Shown here one piece after another: positions 17,236 to 26,248 of a stretch of DNA of 48,009 nt. A model generated the notes under the pieces. The model was given only the letters and a program-made list of their open reading frames with translations, was not told where the DNA came from and searched no databases. Source of the stretch: Candidatus Omnitrophota bacterium (GTDB lineage: Bacteria; Omnitrophota; Gorgyraeia; Duberdicusellales; 4484-171); the NCBI GenBank assembly GCA_023134705.1, contig JAGLUN010000024.1, positions 1 to 48,009 of the forward strand, written 5' to 3'. The first letter of the stretch is position 1. Each line of letters starts with the position of its first letter. A program made the translations under genes and the position numbers.

Positions 17236-18258
17236 ATGCGGATTTTTTATGTAGGCCCATTATGGCAGGGCAATACCTGCCTTCAGCGCTATCATGCGTT
17301 GTCTGATTTAGGCCATGTGGTCTTCCCTTTTGATACTGAATGCTATTTTCCGTCTAAGTACAGGGGAATACACACCCTTATACGGAAGATCGCGTTTGGT
17401 CCCCGGCTGTGGAGACTGAACAATGATATTATAGCGAGGGCCAAAGAGTTTAATCCAGACTTGATATGGGTCGACAAAGGTCTCCTGATTGATCCGAAAA
17501 CATTAAAAGATTGCAAGAGGCTGCCAAACTCACCGATATTGATTCATTATTCCCCTGATGACATGATGAACCTGAATAACCAGTCAAGGTTTTATCTTCG
17601 CTCTATCCCGCTATACGACATTCATATTACCACCAAGACGCCAAATATAGAAGAGTTGAAAGGATTGAGGGCTAAGAGGGTCTATTTTATGGATAATGCA
17701 TATTGCCCTGCCATGCACAGACCTGTTCCTATTGCTGATGTTGACCGCAAAATGTATGGGGGGTATATGGGGTTTATTGGTTCGTATGAGAAAGAACGTT
17801 CAAATTCCATGATTCATGTTGCAAAATCCGGCTTGCAAGTTCGGATATGGGGCCCGGGCTGGGAAAATTGTAACCTAGTTCAGCATCAAAATCTTCTTAT
17901 TGAAAACAGGTCCCTTTGGAGAGAAGAATACGCACAGGTGATATGTTCCACAGAGCTCAACCTGTGTTTTCTCAGAAAGGTAAACCGGGACACGCAAACC
18001 ACAAGAAGCATTGAGATTCCTGCGTGTGGAGGGTTTATGGTTGCTGAAAGAACGGATGAACACCTTCGACTGTTTAAAGAAGATGAAGAGGCTGTCTTTT
18101 TTTCATCTGATGTCGAATTAGTAGAAAAGCTTCGATATTATATTAAGCGCCCGGAAGAGAGGAGGCGCATTGCAAGGGCGGGCCGAGATCGCTGTCTAAA
18201 GTCAGGTTACAGTAATGAAAACAGGCTTAAGGTATTCTTCCAGGAACTTGGTTTATGA
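17236..18258 (+). CDS. CgeB-like glycosyltransferase (GT-B)
   Basis: 340 aa. N-terminal MRIFYVGPLWQGNTCLQR and DLIWVDKGLLIDPKTL, where a Rossmann-like half recognises the acceptor; then LIHYSPDDMMN. The C-terminal half has GYMGFIGSYEKERSNSM, VRIWGPGWENCN and RSIEIPACGGFMVAERTDE, the nucleotide-sugar site of the CgeB/Glyco_trans_1_2 group. It likely transfers a sugar to the lipid-linked unit. The ending GRDRCLKSGYSNENRL is common to the family. It overlaps the following GT9 gene by 4 nt. Confidence 0.8.
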   Translation: MRIFYVGPLWQGNTCLQRYHALSDLGHVVFPFDTECYFPSKYRGIHTLIRKIAFGPRLWRLNNDIIARAKEFNPDLIWVDKGLLIDPKTLKDCKRLPNSPILIHYSPDDMMNLNNQSRFYLRSIPLYDIHITTKTPNIEELKGLRAKRVYFMDNAYCPAMHRPVPIADVDRKMYGGYMGFIGSYEKERSNSMIHVAKSGLQVRIWGPGWENCNLVQHQNLLIENRSLWREEYAQVICSTELNLCFLRKVNRDTQTTRSIEIPACGGFMVAERTDEHLRLFKEDEEAVFFSSDVELVEKLRYYIKRPEERRRIARAGRDRCLKSGYSNENRLKVFFQELGL

Positions 18259-19349
18259 GAAGGGCTAAAGGATCGATGCATCAAATACGAATTCGGAAAT
18301 TAAACCGGCAGCAGAGGCTGGTGGTTTTCCGTCCCGGCGCTTTAGGGGACACTCTTGCGGCGGCACCTGTTATTTGGTCACTTCGCAAAGAGTTTTCGGA
18401 TACATGTATCGAATACCTTTCGGAAGAGCACACAAAATCATCAATTATAGCGGCCTCGGATGCGGCCGATTTAATCCCGGAAATTGACAGAACCTATCAA
18501 TACTCACCTTCGACCGGTTGGAGAGTGAGATTGCTGGAACTCCGTTCCATAATAATGCCGCGCCGAAAAGATATATTAGTCTACTTGTGCTATCAGCGTA
18601 CATCCGCCTTTGAGGTGTTGCGTGATTGGATTTTTTTTATATTAGTTGGTTTCAGGCATTTTATTGGTTTTAGAGATGCGTTTAAGGATGCCGTGCGAGG
18701 TAATGTTTCTGATTCGACTGAGACAGAGTATGAAAGACTTTTTAGAATAGTAAGCTCATCGGGCATTTACCTTGATCGCTCTGCCTGCGGGGCATTGCGT
18801 ACTGATAACTCATGGGGAAAAGAATTCTGGCATAAGAATAAACTTAATGGTTCTACTGTAATAGCTGTGTGCCCCGGATCAAAAATGCAGGCTAAACGAT
18901 GGCCCGCTGAACGTTATGCCCAGGTTATTACTGAACTGGATAGAGATGCGCGGCTGTCCTTTATACTTATTGGAGATGATAATGACCGGGATGTTGCAGA
19001 ATATATATGCCATAATACAACAGCTACGGTAGTATCGGCCGTCGGAGCAACACTTCTTCAAACCAGCACAATCCTGTCTCGCGTGAAAATGTATATTGGA
19101 AATGATACCGGGCCAATGCATATGGCTGCCTTGCAGGGCGTGCCCTGTGTGGCTATTTTTTCTGCCCGCGATCGTAATAAAAAATGGTACCCCTGGGGTG
19201 AAGGACACATTATATTACGTGCAGAAATTGAATGCGCTGGTTGTATGCTTGAGAACTGCCTTGCAACTCCTCCGGAATGCTTATCAAATATCAAAGTGGA
19301 ATCAGTAATAGAATCGGTCAAGCGAATTTTTAACAGGCGGTGCGTTTAA
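18255..19349 (+). CDS. GT9 (heptosyltransferase-family) glycosyltransferase
   Basis: 364 aa. N-terminal VVFRPGALGDTLAAAPVIWSL, middle IAVCPGSKMQAKRWPAERYA and C-terminal YIGNDTGPMHMAALQGVPCVAIF with D-T-G-x-x-H, all classic GT9 (ADP-heptose:LPS heptosyltransferase) motifs. The donor may be ADP-heptose or another sugar; inside an O-antigen-type locus the activity cannot be fixed. The ATG at 18255 overlaps the previous stop; a second ATG at 18276 is also possible, since conserved sequence begins only around residue 20. Confidence 0.85.
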   Translation: MRRAKGSMHQIRIRKLNRQQRLVVFRPGALGDTLAAAPVIWSLRKEFSDTCIEYLSEEHTKSSIIAASDAADLIPEIDRTYQYSPSTGWRVRLLELRSIIMPRRKDILVYLCYQRTSAFEVLRDWIFFILVGFRHFIGFRDAFKDAVRGNVSDSTETEYERLFRIVSSSGIYLDRSACGALRTDNSWGKEFWHKNKLNGSTVIAVCPGSKMQAKRWPAERYAQVITELDRDARLSFILIGDDNDRDVAEYICHNTTATVVSAVGATLLQTSTILSRVKMYIGNDTGPMHMAALQGVPCVAIFSARDRNKKWYPWGEGHIILRAEIECAGCMLENCLATPPECLSNIKVESVIESVKRIFNRRCV

Positions 19350-19378
19350 CGCCTGTATTATCATGATAAAATAAAGCC

Positions 19379-20785
19379 ATGGAATTTAATACAATTGTTC
19401 TAGGCATTATTGCCTTGATAATGTGGTCTTTTATTTGGCTGCACGCATCACGAGGCCCTTTGGGATGGATATCTCCAATTAGTTTGTTTGCAATGGGAGT
19501 GCTTATATTTTATATCATTCCACCTCTTTACTGGCAGTTTAGACCATGGAACTACTGGGTTCCTCCTTATTTTGAGGGATTGCCCCTTGTTCTTATCGGT
19601 GCAATCGTACTCGGCCTGCCTTTTATGTTCGTTAAATTGCGTCGAGCAAGGCATGGCAAAGTTTCTTGCGAGATCATGGATTTTCAAGTGGGTCGCTTTG
19701 GTTCGGGATTATGGCTATGTGTTTTGCCTGTCTTAGCAGGGCTGGGATGGAAAATCCATCTGCTTATACTGGGTTATCAGAGCAGACTTGCCCGTACTGC
19801 ACCCGTATTGTTTGGTTCTAAATCCCTCGCATTTCTAATAGGTAATATTGGATACTACTACTTTCCATTTTACTTTGCCCTGGCTATCCTTGGAAACAAG
19901 AGACAGCGGTGGGTTGGTATACTGCTCTGGATTTGTGACGGAATATTTCAAATGTATACGCTGCATCGTCATGCTATGCTGTTTTTTGTCTTTCGTTCAT
20001 TGGTATTCATAACAATATTAGGTTTCAAGATGAGCAGAAAGCAATGGGTAGGCATGGCCTTTTTCGGCATATTTGTTATTGCAATTATTGGCAAAACACC
20101 TCACCTGGCCTATCAGGCTGTGACCATTGAAATGCCCTATTTAACACCGGTTCAGGTTGTACAAATCGTGGGAAAGACTACAGGATCATTTTTGGCCAGT
20201 GGAACGAACGATGAGGAATTTTTCTTGTTTAAGGCAGTGGATGATACTATGTTTCGTTTATATGACGCCCGATCGGCTTCTGCTGTAATGATGGATGTAC
20301 CCAATGTAATTCCTTATCACTATGGCGTAACATTTCTTCAGATATTTTATGCGCCAATACCCCGATATTTTTGGCCGGATAAGCCATCATTAGGTGATAT
20401 CCATATGGTAACTACGCTGGTGATGCCTGATGACAGCGGTATCAATCCTACTGGTACAATTGCTGAATTGTATATGAATGGTAACTTTATATTTGTCTTC
20501 TTTGGTGGTGCTATCTGTTTTATGATTTGCCGCTGGATTGAACGTGTGTTGCTACGAAAGGAGTTGAATCAATACATCTTGCTGTGTGTTTATCCTATAA
20601 TGACGCAATGGATAATTGGGGCTAATTACAACCTGACTCAACGATTGAGTGAAGGGCTTCGCATTGTCATATTTATATGGCTATTTTGGTTATTCATTAG
20701 ATTTATCAGAGGACGTTGGATAGTAAGATTCCCAAATCGTGTTAAAGCTTTTTCACAGGGAATCGTGATTCCTATAGGTGATTGA
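19379..20785 (+). CDS. Wzy-like oligosaccharide repeat unit polymerase
   Basis: 468 aa, about 10-12 membrane helices. N-terminal hydrophobic pairs are followed by a large periplasmic loop (~245-355) that includes FFLFKAVDDTMFRLYDA, the PIPRYFWPDKPSLGDIH block and DDSGINPTGTIAELYMNG, which resemble the conserved loop of O-antigen/oligosaccharide repeat polymerases. Such enzymes join flipped repeat units at the outer face of the inner membrane. Its position after Wzx and the glycosyltransferases fits. Wzy proteins diverge strongly, so family assignment rests on topology and this loop. Confidence 0.72.
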   Translation: MEFNTIVLGIIALIMWSFIWLHASRGPLGWISPISLFAMGVLIFYIIPPLYWQFRPWNYWVPPYFEGLPLVLIGAIVLGLPFMFVKLRRARHGKVSCEIMDFQVGRFGSGLWLCVLPVLAGLGWKIHLLILGYQSRLARTAPVLFGSKSLAFLIGNIGYYYFPFYFALAILGNKRQRWVGILLWICDGIFQMYTLHRHAMLFFVFRSLVFITILGFKMSRKQWVGMAFFGIFVIAIIGKTPHLAYQAVTIEMPYLTPVQVVQIVGKTTGSFLASGTNDEEFFLFKAVDDTMFRLYDARSASAVMMDVPNVIPYHYGVTFLQIFYAPIPRYFWPDKPSLGDIHMVTTLVMPDDSGINPTGTIAELYMNGNFIFVFFGGAICFMICRWIERVLLRKELNQYILLCVYPIMTQWIIGANYNLTQRLSEGLRIVIFIWLFWLFIRFIRGRWIVRFPNRVKAFSQGIVIPIGD

Positions 20786-21963
20786 TGAAAATTCTTTTGT
20801 ATTCAACCTACAGGCCGGATATGCTGGATGGAGCATCGGTTTCTGGCCGTAACCTGGTACGAGCGTTGCGGGAGCGCCAGGCTGATGTAACCGTGTGTAC
20901 TACTGATCTGGGATGGACCCAAAATCATATTGGTGCTCACGGCGATAAGCGCAAAGACTTGCACCTATCCCATGCATGGTTTTCTCATATTTTGGAGATA
21001 TCTCCAGGTTTGGTGCTGTTCTTTTGCAAAACGATCAGATCATTTAATGTGGTTCATTTTCGGGGAGTCTTCTCGTTGGGCACTATTGTTGGTTCTTTTA
21101 TCGCCCGTCGATTAAAAAAACCCTATATCATATCACTTGTTGGAGACCGTGTTCCTTCTTGGAATGAGCGGTCGGCTATAAACCATGGAACCATAAAGTA
21201 CTTCTATTCCAAGTTTCTTATAAGACGGTCGCTGCAGGACGCCGATTATATTGTATGCACAAGTGAGATGGAGTGTAATCAGATAACAACCCAGTTTAAC
21301 ATTCATAATGTGAGAGTTACTTCTATCCCGGACGGATTAGCGATATCCGCTTATTCAAAATCTATTGAACGTTCAATTTTGCAAAAAAAGCTTGGGATAA
21401 TGCCTACTAAGTCAATATATCTATTTTTAGGGCGACTATCCAAAGAGAAGGCTTTGGAATTTCTCATAGAGGCCTGGAAAAAGGTTATTGCTCAAAGAAA
21501 AAATAGTGTTCTGGTTATTGCTGGTGGCAACAGACTGAACCTAAAATACATTGAATCTTTGAGGAAGAGGATAACTGCGTTGGAACTCTCCGAAAGCGTG
21601 CTTTTGCCCGGTTCTGTTTCAGGCGAGTTGAAAAACGCGCTTCTCCAGAATAGCTGTTGCCTCCTTTTGTCTTCATACCGGGAAAGCTTTGGGATTGTGG
21701 TTCTGGAGGCCTTAGCATCCGGTATACCTGTATTAACCAGCATGGGAACTCCATGGGAATGTTTGGAAAATGAAGGATTAGGCCGTTGGCTTCCATGGGA
21801 TACGAATATTTGGGCAGAGGCTATGATTAAACAGGCTGATATGGCTAAATCAATGGACAAGAAGTTTCTTTTAAAAAGCAGACAGTGGGTTAATGAAAAT
21901 TTTAGCTGGGAGAAAGTAGCTGAACGTTATATCGAAGTTTATCAGGAAACCGGCAAATGTTAA
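20785..21963 (+). CDS. GT4 glycosyltransferase
   Basis: 392 aa from ATG 20785, which shares one base with the preceding stop (TGATG); an in-frame TTG three bases earlier is less likely. MKILLYSTYRPDMLDGASVS starts a GT-B fold; C-terminal SIYLFLGRLSKEKALEFLIEAW, VLVIAGG, SVLLPGSV and LLSSYRESFGIVVLEALASG with the E-x7-E motif (ESFGIVVLE) mark retaining GT4. Adds a sugar from an NDP donor to the growing repeat unit. The following 96 bases hold nothing recognisable. Confidence 0.88.
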   Translation: MKILLYSTYRPDMLDGASVSGRNLVRALRERQADVTVCTTDLGWTQNHIGAHGDKRKDLHLSHAWFSHILEISPGLVLFFCKTIRSFNVVHFRGVFSLGTIVGSFIARRLKKPYIISLVGDRVPSWNERSAINHGTIKYFYSKFLIRRSLQDADYIVCTSEMECNQITTQFNIHNVRVTSIPDGLAISAYSKSIERSILQKKLGIMPTKSIYLFLGRLSKEKALEFLIEAWKKVIAQRKNSVLVIAGGNRLNLKYIESLRKRITALELSESVLLPGSVSGELKNALLQNSCCLLLSSYRESFGIVVLEALASGIPVLTSMGTPWECLENEGLGRWLPWDTNIWAEAMIKQADMAKSMDKKFLLKSRQWVNENFSWEKVAERYIEVYQETGKC

Positions 21964-22059
21964 GTTCTGTCGTCTAAAAGATGAGGAGCGCGATAAAGGC
22001 AGGCAGAAAGAAATGCATGGCGATATGATTACAATGATAGTTTTTGCGGATGGTGGTTT

Positions 22060-23337
22060 ATGAATATATGGCTTATAACAATTGGTGAGACACTGCCTTT
22101 AGAACAGAATGTGCGCAAACATCGCACAGGTATGCTTGCGGATACGCTTGTTGGGCGCGGATATACTGTGCGTTGGTGGGTAAGCACTTTTGAGCATCAG
22201 CGAAAGGCAATGCAATTTGCAAAAGATCGGGAGGTTTCATTATCGGACGGATTTGCACTTCAGGTTCTTCGAGGCTGCGGTTACAGGAAAAATGTTTCTC
22301 TTGCGCGTTATATTGATCATCTGGTTGTAGCGTTTAAATTTCGGGTACAGTCGAAAAAATTCCCCAAACCTGATGTCATTGTAGCATCTATGCCTGATCA
22401 TCTGTTGGCTTACGAAGCGGCGCGTTATGCGCGGAAAAATAGAATCCCTTTTATCGTTGATATAAGGGATCTCTGGCCTGATATTTTTCTGGATCGTTTT
22501 AGAAGCATGGGATTGTATGGTGTGGGGAAGATAGCCTTAGCCCTTGATTTTGCGAAATTGTCTTTTTTATTGAAGAATGCGGATTCTTTGGTGGCGGTTT
22601 CGAAAGGTTATCTCAAATGGGGGCTGGATAAGATTGGGAGACCTGAAAGTCCCTTTGATAAGATGTTCTATCTCGGCTATAAAAACAGCAATGCAAGAAA
22701 CCAGGTTAATAAAGAGGAAAGCTTGTGTGTTCCTAACTGGCTGAAAGGAAGAGAAAAACAAAAAGTGTTTGTTTTTATCGGAACCTTTGGCGTTTCTTAC
22801 GAGTTAGAACTTATTTTGGATGCGGCCAAATGTTTTAGCAGATCGAGTAGAACAGATATCTGTTTTGTTCTGGCTGGCGCTGGTGAAAATTTTGATTTGA
22901 TCAATAAGATGGCCGCTGGATTGCAGAATGTTGTGTTGCCGGGCTGGATAGGAAAAAAAGAGATTAATGTTCTTTTGAAGATTGGCTTCGCGGGCTTGCT
23001 TTTATATGTTAAGGATGCTCCCCAGGGTTTGCCCAACAAGCCCTTTGAATATCTGTCTGCCGGACTGCCCCTTGTCAATTCACTGGAAGGCGAGATGGCG
23101 GAATTGATAGACTTGCACGGATTTGGCCTGAATTATCTTCCGGGTGATTTGGAGGGGCTGTGCCAGTGCATTGAACGCTTTGTTGATGATGCTAAGTTGC
23201 ATGATGAGATGTCCCGAAACGCTTCTCAATTTTTCAATAAATATGCGGATGCCGACAAAATTTATGATGAATATTCTGGACATATTGAACGGTTGGTTGA
23301 GTATAAAAGACATACTAACAGTAAAATGCGGAGTTAA
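22060..23337 (+). CDS. GT4 glycosyltransferase, WbuB-like
   Basis: 425 aa. MNIWLITIGETLPLEQNVRK, HRTGMLADTLVGRGYTVRWW and a central IPFIVDIRDLWPDIFLDRF are the pattern of WbuB/WbpH-type retaining transferases, which often add N-acetyl-fucosamine-type sugars. C-terminal VFVFIGTFGVSYELELIL, LAGAGENFD and NKPFEYLSAGLPLVNSLEGE contain the donor-binding site. The donor is not determinable. The gene ends three bases before the start of a decayed methyltransferase fragment. Confidence 0.82.
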   Translation: MNIWLITIGETLPLEQNVRKHRTGMLADTLVGRGYTVRWWVSTFEHQRKAMQFAKDREVSLSDGFALQVLRGCGYRKNVSLARYIDHLVVAFKFRVQSKKFPKPDVIVASMPDHLLAYEAARYARKNRIPFIVDIRDLWPDIFLDRFRSMGLYGVGKIALALDFAKLSFLLKNADSLVAVSKGYLKWGLDKIGRPESPFDKMFYLGYKNSNARNQVNKEESLCVPNWLKGREKQKVFVFIGTFGVSYELELILDAAKCFSRSSRTDICFVLAGAGENFDLINKMAAGLQNVVLPGWIGKKEINVLLKIGFAGLLLYVKDAPQGLPNKPFEYLSAGLPLVNSLEGEMAELIDLHGFGLNYLPGDLEGLCQCIERFVDDAKLHDEMSRNASQFFNKYADADKIYDEYSGHIERLVEYKRHTNSKMRS

Positions 23338-23339
23338 AA

Positions 23340-23580
23340 ATGGATAATGATTATATATCAGTAACCGAAATTGCCGGTGAGGAGATTACTCAAGAACAGG
23401 TCGATCGGCTGTGCAACCGCTACTATTGGGTGAGGCAGTATTGCACTGGTAAAGATATGTTGTAGAAGCGGCATGCGGGACAGGACAGGGGTGGGATATC
23501 TAAGTGGGATTGCGAAGAGCCTTGAGGCGGGCGATTGTTCCGGCGAGATTTGCGCGGCTATTTTGGCCAGGAAAATGTAA
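23340..23580 (+). pseudogene. 5' fragment of a SAM-dependent methyltransferase
   Basis: The start reads MDNDYISVTEIAGEEITQEQ then VDRLCNRYYWVRQYCTGKDM. A frame change gives VVEAACGTGQG (the SAM loop), a second gives YLSGIAKSLEAGDCSGEI, then the piece ends. A real enzyme would continue for another ~170 residues. Two frameshifts and truncation show decay. It lies between two intact genes, like the other relics. Confidence 0.75.
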
Positions 23581-23586
23581 GATAGA

Positions 23587-24183
23587 ATGAAACGTATTTT
23601 TGACATAATATGCTCGGCATGTGGGCTTTTGGTTTTAAGCCCGTTTTTAATCCTTGTTGCTTGTATGATAAAGGTCGGTGATGGAGGGCCTGTTCTTTAT
23701 CGTGGGGTTCGGGTAGGGCTGAATGGAAAGCTGTTCCGTATTTCCAAATTTAGGACGATGATTGTTAATGCTGATAAGATAGGAGGGGCGTCTACAGCTG
23801 ATGATGATTCGAGGATAACAAAAATCGGGAGATTTTTAAGAAAGTGGAAATTAGATGAACTGCCGCAACTCATCAATGTATTTAAAGGGGAGATAAGTTT
23901 TGTGGGGCCAAGGCCGGAGGTCAAGCATTATGTAGATATGTTTAGCAAAGAAGAAAGGGCAATTTTGAGCGTACTTCCCGGAATAACAGATTGGGCTTCA
24001 TTATGGAATCCGGATGAGGGGGCAGTTCTCGCGGGGAGCGCTGATCCGGAAGAGACATACATGGAAAAAGTAAGGCCGACAAAATTGAAACTTCAGCTAA
24101 AATATGTAAAAGAACACTCGTTTTTGACCGATATCAAGATCATTTTTCAGACACTGATAGCAGTTGCGATAAGGAGAGGGTGA
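23587..24183 (+). CDS. initiating phosphoglycosyl transferase (WcaJ/PglC type)
   Basis: 198 aa, the short monotopic form. MKRIFDIICSACGLLVLSPF is the re-entrant membrane helix; GPVLYRGVRVGLNGKLFRI, KFRTM, then DSRITKIGRFLRKWKLDELPQ, INVFKGEISFVGPRPE and LPGITDWASLWN complete the bacterial sugar transferase domain, including the catalytic Asp-Glu of the DELPQ block. It transfers a phosphosugar from an NDP-sugar (UDP-bacillosamine/QuiNAc-type or UDP-Gal/Glc) to undecaprenyl phosphate, starting each repeat unit. The WbpM-like dehydratase at 29794 could supply its sugar. Confidence 0.9.
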   Translation: MKRIFDIICSACGLLVLSPFLILVACMIKVGDGGPVLYRGVRVGLNGKLFRISKFRTMIVNADKIGGASTADDDSRITKIGRFLRKWKLDELPQLINVFKGEISFVGPRPEVKHYVDMFSKEERAILSVLPGITDWASLWNPDEGAVLAGSADPEETYMEKVRPTKLKLQLKYVKEHSFLTDIKIIFQTLIAVAIRRG

Positions 24184-25160
24184 TGGAATATTCCGCGGAA
24201 TTACTAAAAGATCTATACCGGGCAATGGCTCGAATTCGATACTGTGAGGAGAGTCTTATCGCTTCGATCCTGAATGGCGATGTGCGTTGTCCCTGCCACC
24301 TTTATTCTGGTGAAGAGGCCGTTGCTGTAGGGATTTGCGCTTCGTTGAACGAAACGGATTATATCTTTGGCAACCACCGTTCTCATGGGCATTTTCTTGC
24401 CAAAGGCGGTGGGATGAAAGAACTTGTGGCGGAAATTTATTGCAAAGAAACAGGTTGTTCGCGCGGGAGGGGCGGCTCTATGCATTTGATTGACCCTGAT
24501 GTGGGGATGATGGGGTCCGCGCCGATTGTCGCGGGCATTATTTCTTTAGCTCTGGGCGCCGCGCTCGCGGTATCAATTAGAAAGGATAATCGGGTGGCAG
24601 TTTGTTTTTTTGGCGATGGCGCGGCAGGCGAAGGTGTTTTGTATGAGTCATTGAATTTCGCGGCGCTTAAAAAATTGCCGATTATATTTGTTTGTGAAAA
24701 CAATTTGTATGCTACTCATATGCCTGTTCGGGAATGTCGTGTTGAAAATAACATTTACAAGATCGCGGAACCTTTTTTTATTGAAAGCCGCGTGGTTGAT
24801 GGAAATAATGTATTGAAAGTTTATGAAGCGGGTCGAAAAGCGGTTGATAAGTGTAGGCTTGGTGAAGGCCCGGTTTTCCTTGAACTCCTGACGTATCGTT
24901 TCCGGGGTCATGTGGGAGCTGACGATAATATCCATGGAACGCATACTGATATCCGGCCGAAGGAGGAGATTGAAGCGTGGTTTCAGAAAGATCCGATAAG
25001 ACTGTTTGAAAATTATTTATCGCGGAATAAACTGGTGAATGAAGAGGCATTAAGTGAAATAAGGCGGGAAGTCCGGAATGAAGTTGAGGATGCTCATATA
25101 TTTGCCAGAAGCAGTCCTGCGCCTGATAGGAGGGAATTGACAAAATATGTCTACAGATAG
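24183..25160 (+). CDS. thiamine diphosphate-dependent dehydrogenase E1 alpha-like subunit
   Basis: 325 aa, ATG at 24183 overlapping the previous stop by one base, with aaggagaggg upstream; a GTG three bases earlier is possible. Family: PDH/acetoin dehydrogenase E1 alpha. The ThDP motif GDGAAGEGVLYESLNFA ... CENN is present from residue ~142, together with HRSHGHFLAKGG, SRGRGGSMHLIDPDVGMMGS (the usual RGGSMH) and TYRFRGHVGADDN (phosphorylation-loop region). It pairs with the next gene. No E2 lipoyl transferase or E3 is encoded near, and the site is inside a polysaccharide locus, so it probably makes a thiamine-bound acyl donor for a sugar rather than acyl-CoA. Confidence 0.88.
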   Translation: MEYSAELLKDLYRAMARIRYCEESLIASILNGDVRCPCHLYSGEEAVAVGICASLNETDYIFGNHRSHGHFLAKGGGMKELVAEIYCKETGCSRGRGGSMHLIDPDVGMMGSAPIVAGIISLALGAALAVSIRKDNRVAVCFFGDGAAGEGVLYESLNFAALKKLPIIFVCENNLYATHMPVRECRVENNIYKIAEPFFIESRVVDGNNVLKVYEAGRKAVDKCRLGEGPVFLELLTYRFRGHVGADDNIHGTHTDIRPKEEIEAWFQKDPIRLFENYLSRNKLVNEEALSEIRREVRNEVEDAHIFARSSPAPDRRELTKYVYR

Positions 25161-26133
25161 GAAATTACAATATAGTCTTGCCATAAATGAAGCCTTGCGT
25201 CAGATGATGGATATTGACCCGTCGGTTTTTTTGATTGGCCAGGGCCTAAAAAGTCCCTGGTATGTTGGTAATACGGCTCAGGGATTATTAGAGCGGTTTG
25301 GTTCTCAGCGGGTGGTTGATACACCTGTTTCCGAAAACGCCATAACAGGCGCGGCTGTTGGGGCAGCGATTATCGGGATGAAACCGATCGTTGTACATCC
25401 GAGAATGGATTTTCTGTTGTATGCTATTGATCCGATAATAAATGAAGCGGCCAACTGGCACTACATGAATGGAGGCAAAACTTCTGTTCCGGTGGTTATC
25501 TGGGGAATTATCAACCGTGGAGGGGAACAAGCGGCACAGCATTCTCAATCCTTCCACGCGATGTTCGCGCATATCCCGGGTTTGAAGGTGGTAATGCCTT
25601 CGACGCCTTACGATGCAAAGGGTTTGATGATTAAGGCGGTTAGAGATCCCAATCCTGTGATATTTATTGATGATCGCTGGCTTTATGGTTGTGAGGATAT
25701 TGTTCCTGAAGAAGTGTATGAAGTGGAAATCGGAAAGGGTGTTGTCAGAAGAGAGGGTAAGGATATAACCGTAGTTGCCGTTTCCTTCATGGCGAATGAA
25801 TCTATGAAAGCGGTTTGGAAATTGGAAAAAGAGGGTATAGACGTTGAGTTTATTGATCCCCGTACGGTGAAGCCGATTGATCAGGAGTTAATAGTTAGAT
25901 CGGTTATGAAAACAGGCAGGCTGCTTGTTGTGGATGGTGGCTGGAAAACATGCGGCTTTGCCGCGGAAGTATCGGCAATGATATCCGAGAGTGTATTCGA
26001 ATATCTCAAAGCTCCGATTAAAAGGTTAACTCTTCCGGACTGTCCGGCGCCGGCCAGTGCGGAGTTAGAGCGGGTATTTTATAAATACAGCGGAGATATT
26101 GTGGAAGCGGTTAAGCAGGTTTGTAAGAAATAA
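25147..26133 (+). CDS. thiamine diphosphate-dependent dehydrogenase E1 beta-like subunit (transketolase-like)
   Basis: 328 aa. LQYSLAINEALRQMMDIDPS, VVDTPVSENAITGAAVGAAI (the conserved T-P-I/V-x-E motif whose Glu activates ThDP), WGIINRGGEQAAQHSQSFHA, VVMPSTPYDAKGLM and the C-terminal VEFIDPRTVKPID are all typical of E1 beta subunits of the PDH/acetoin type. It overlaps the alpha gene by 14 nt. The pair forms an alpha2beta2 enzyme. Similar E1-only pairs (AviB1/AviB2 of avilamycin biosynthesis) attach a two-carbon branch to a keto sugar; transfer of that role here is inference. Confidence 0.88.
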   Translation: MSTDRKLQYSLAINEALRQMMDIDPSVFLIGQGLKSPWYVGNTAQGLLERFGSQRVVDTPVSENAITGAAVGAAIIGMKPIVVHPRMDFLLYAIDPIINEAANWHYMNGGKTSVPVVIWGIINRGGEQAAQHSQSFHAMFAHIPGLKVVMPSTPYDAKGLMIKAVRDPNPVIFIDDRWLYGCEDIVPEEVYEVEIGKGVVRREGKDITVVAVSFMANESMKAVWKLEKEGIDVEFIDPRTVKPIDQELIVRSVMKTGRLLVVDGGWKTCGFAAEVSAMISESVFEYLKAPIKRLTLPDCPAPASAELERVFYKYSGDIVEAVKQVCKK

Positions 26134-26248
26134 GTTTTACGTTTTATATTTTGAGTCTTAGGTGGCTTAGGTGTCGCGTTGGCAGAGCGGCATTTCAAAA
26201 AAGGCCAAATCCGCTGAGTTGATAACGCAAAGGAGAAGAAAAAAAACG

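Noticed and set aside
26173-26235. tRNA-like stretch (gtcgcgttggcagagcgg) before the DegT gene
   Set aside because: It resembles a D-arm, but no acceptor stem pairing, anticodon arm or GTTCAA-type T-loop follows.
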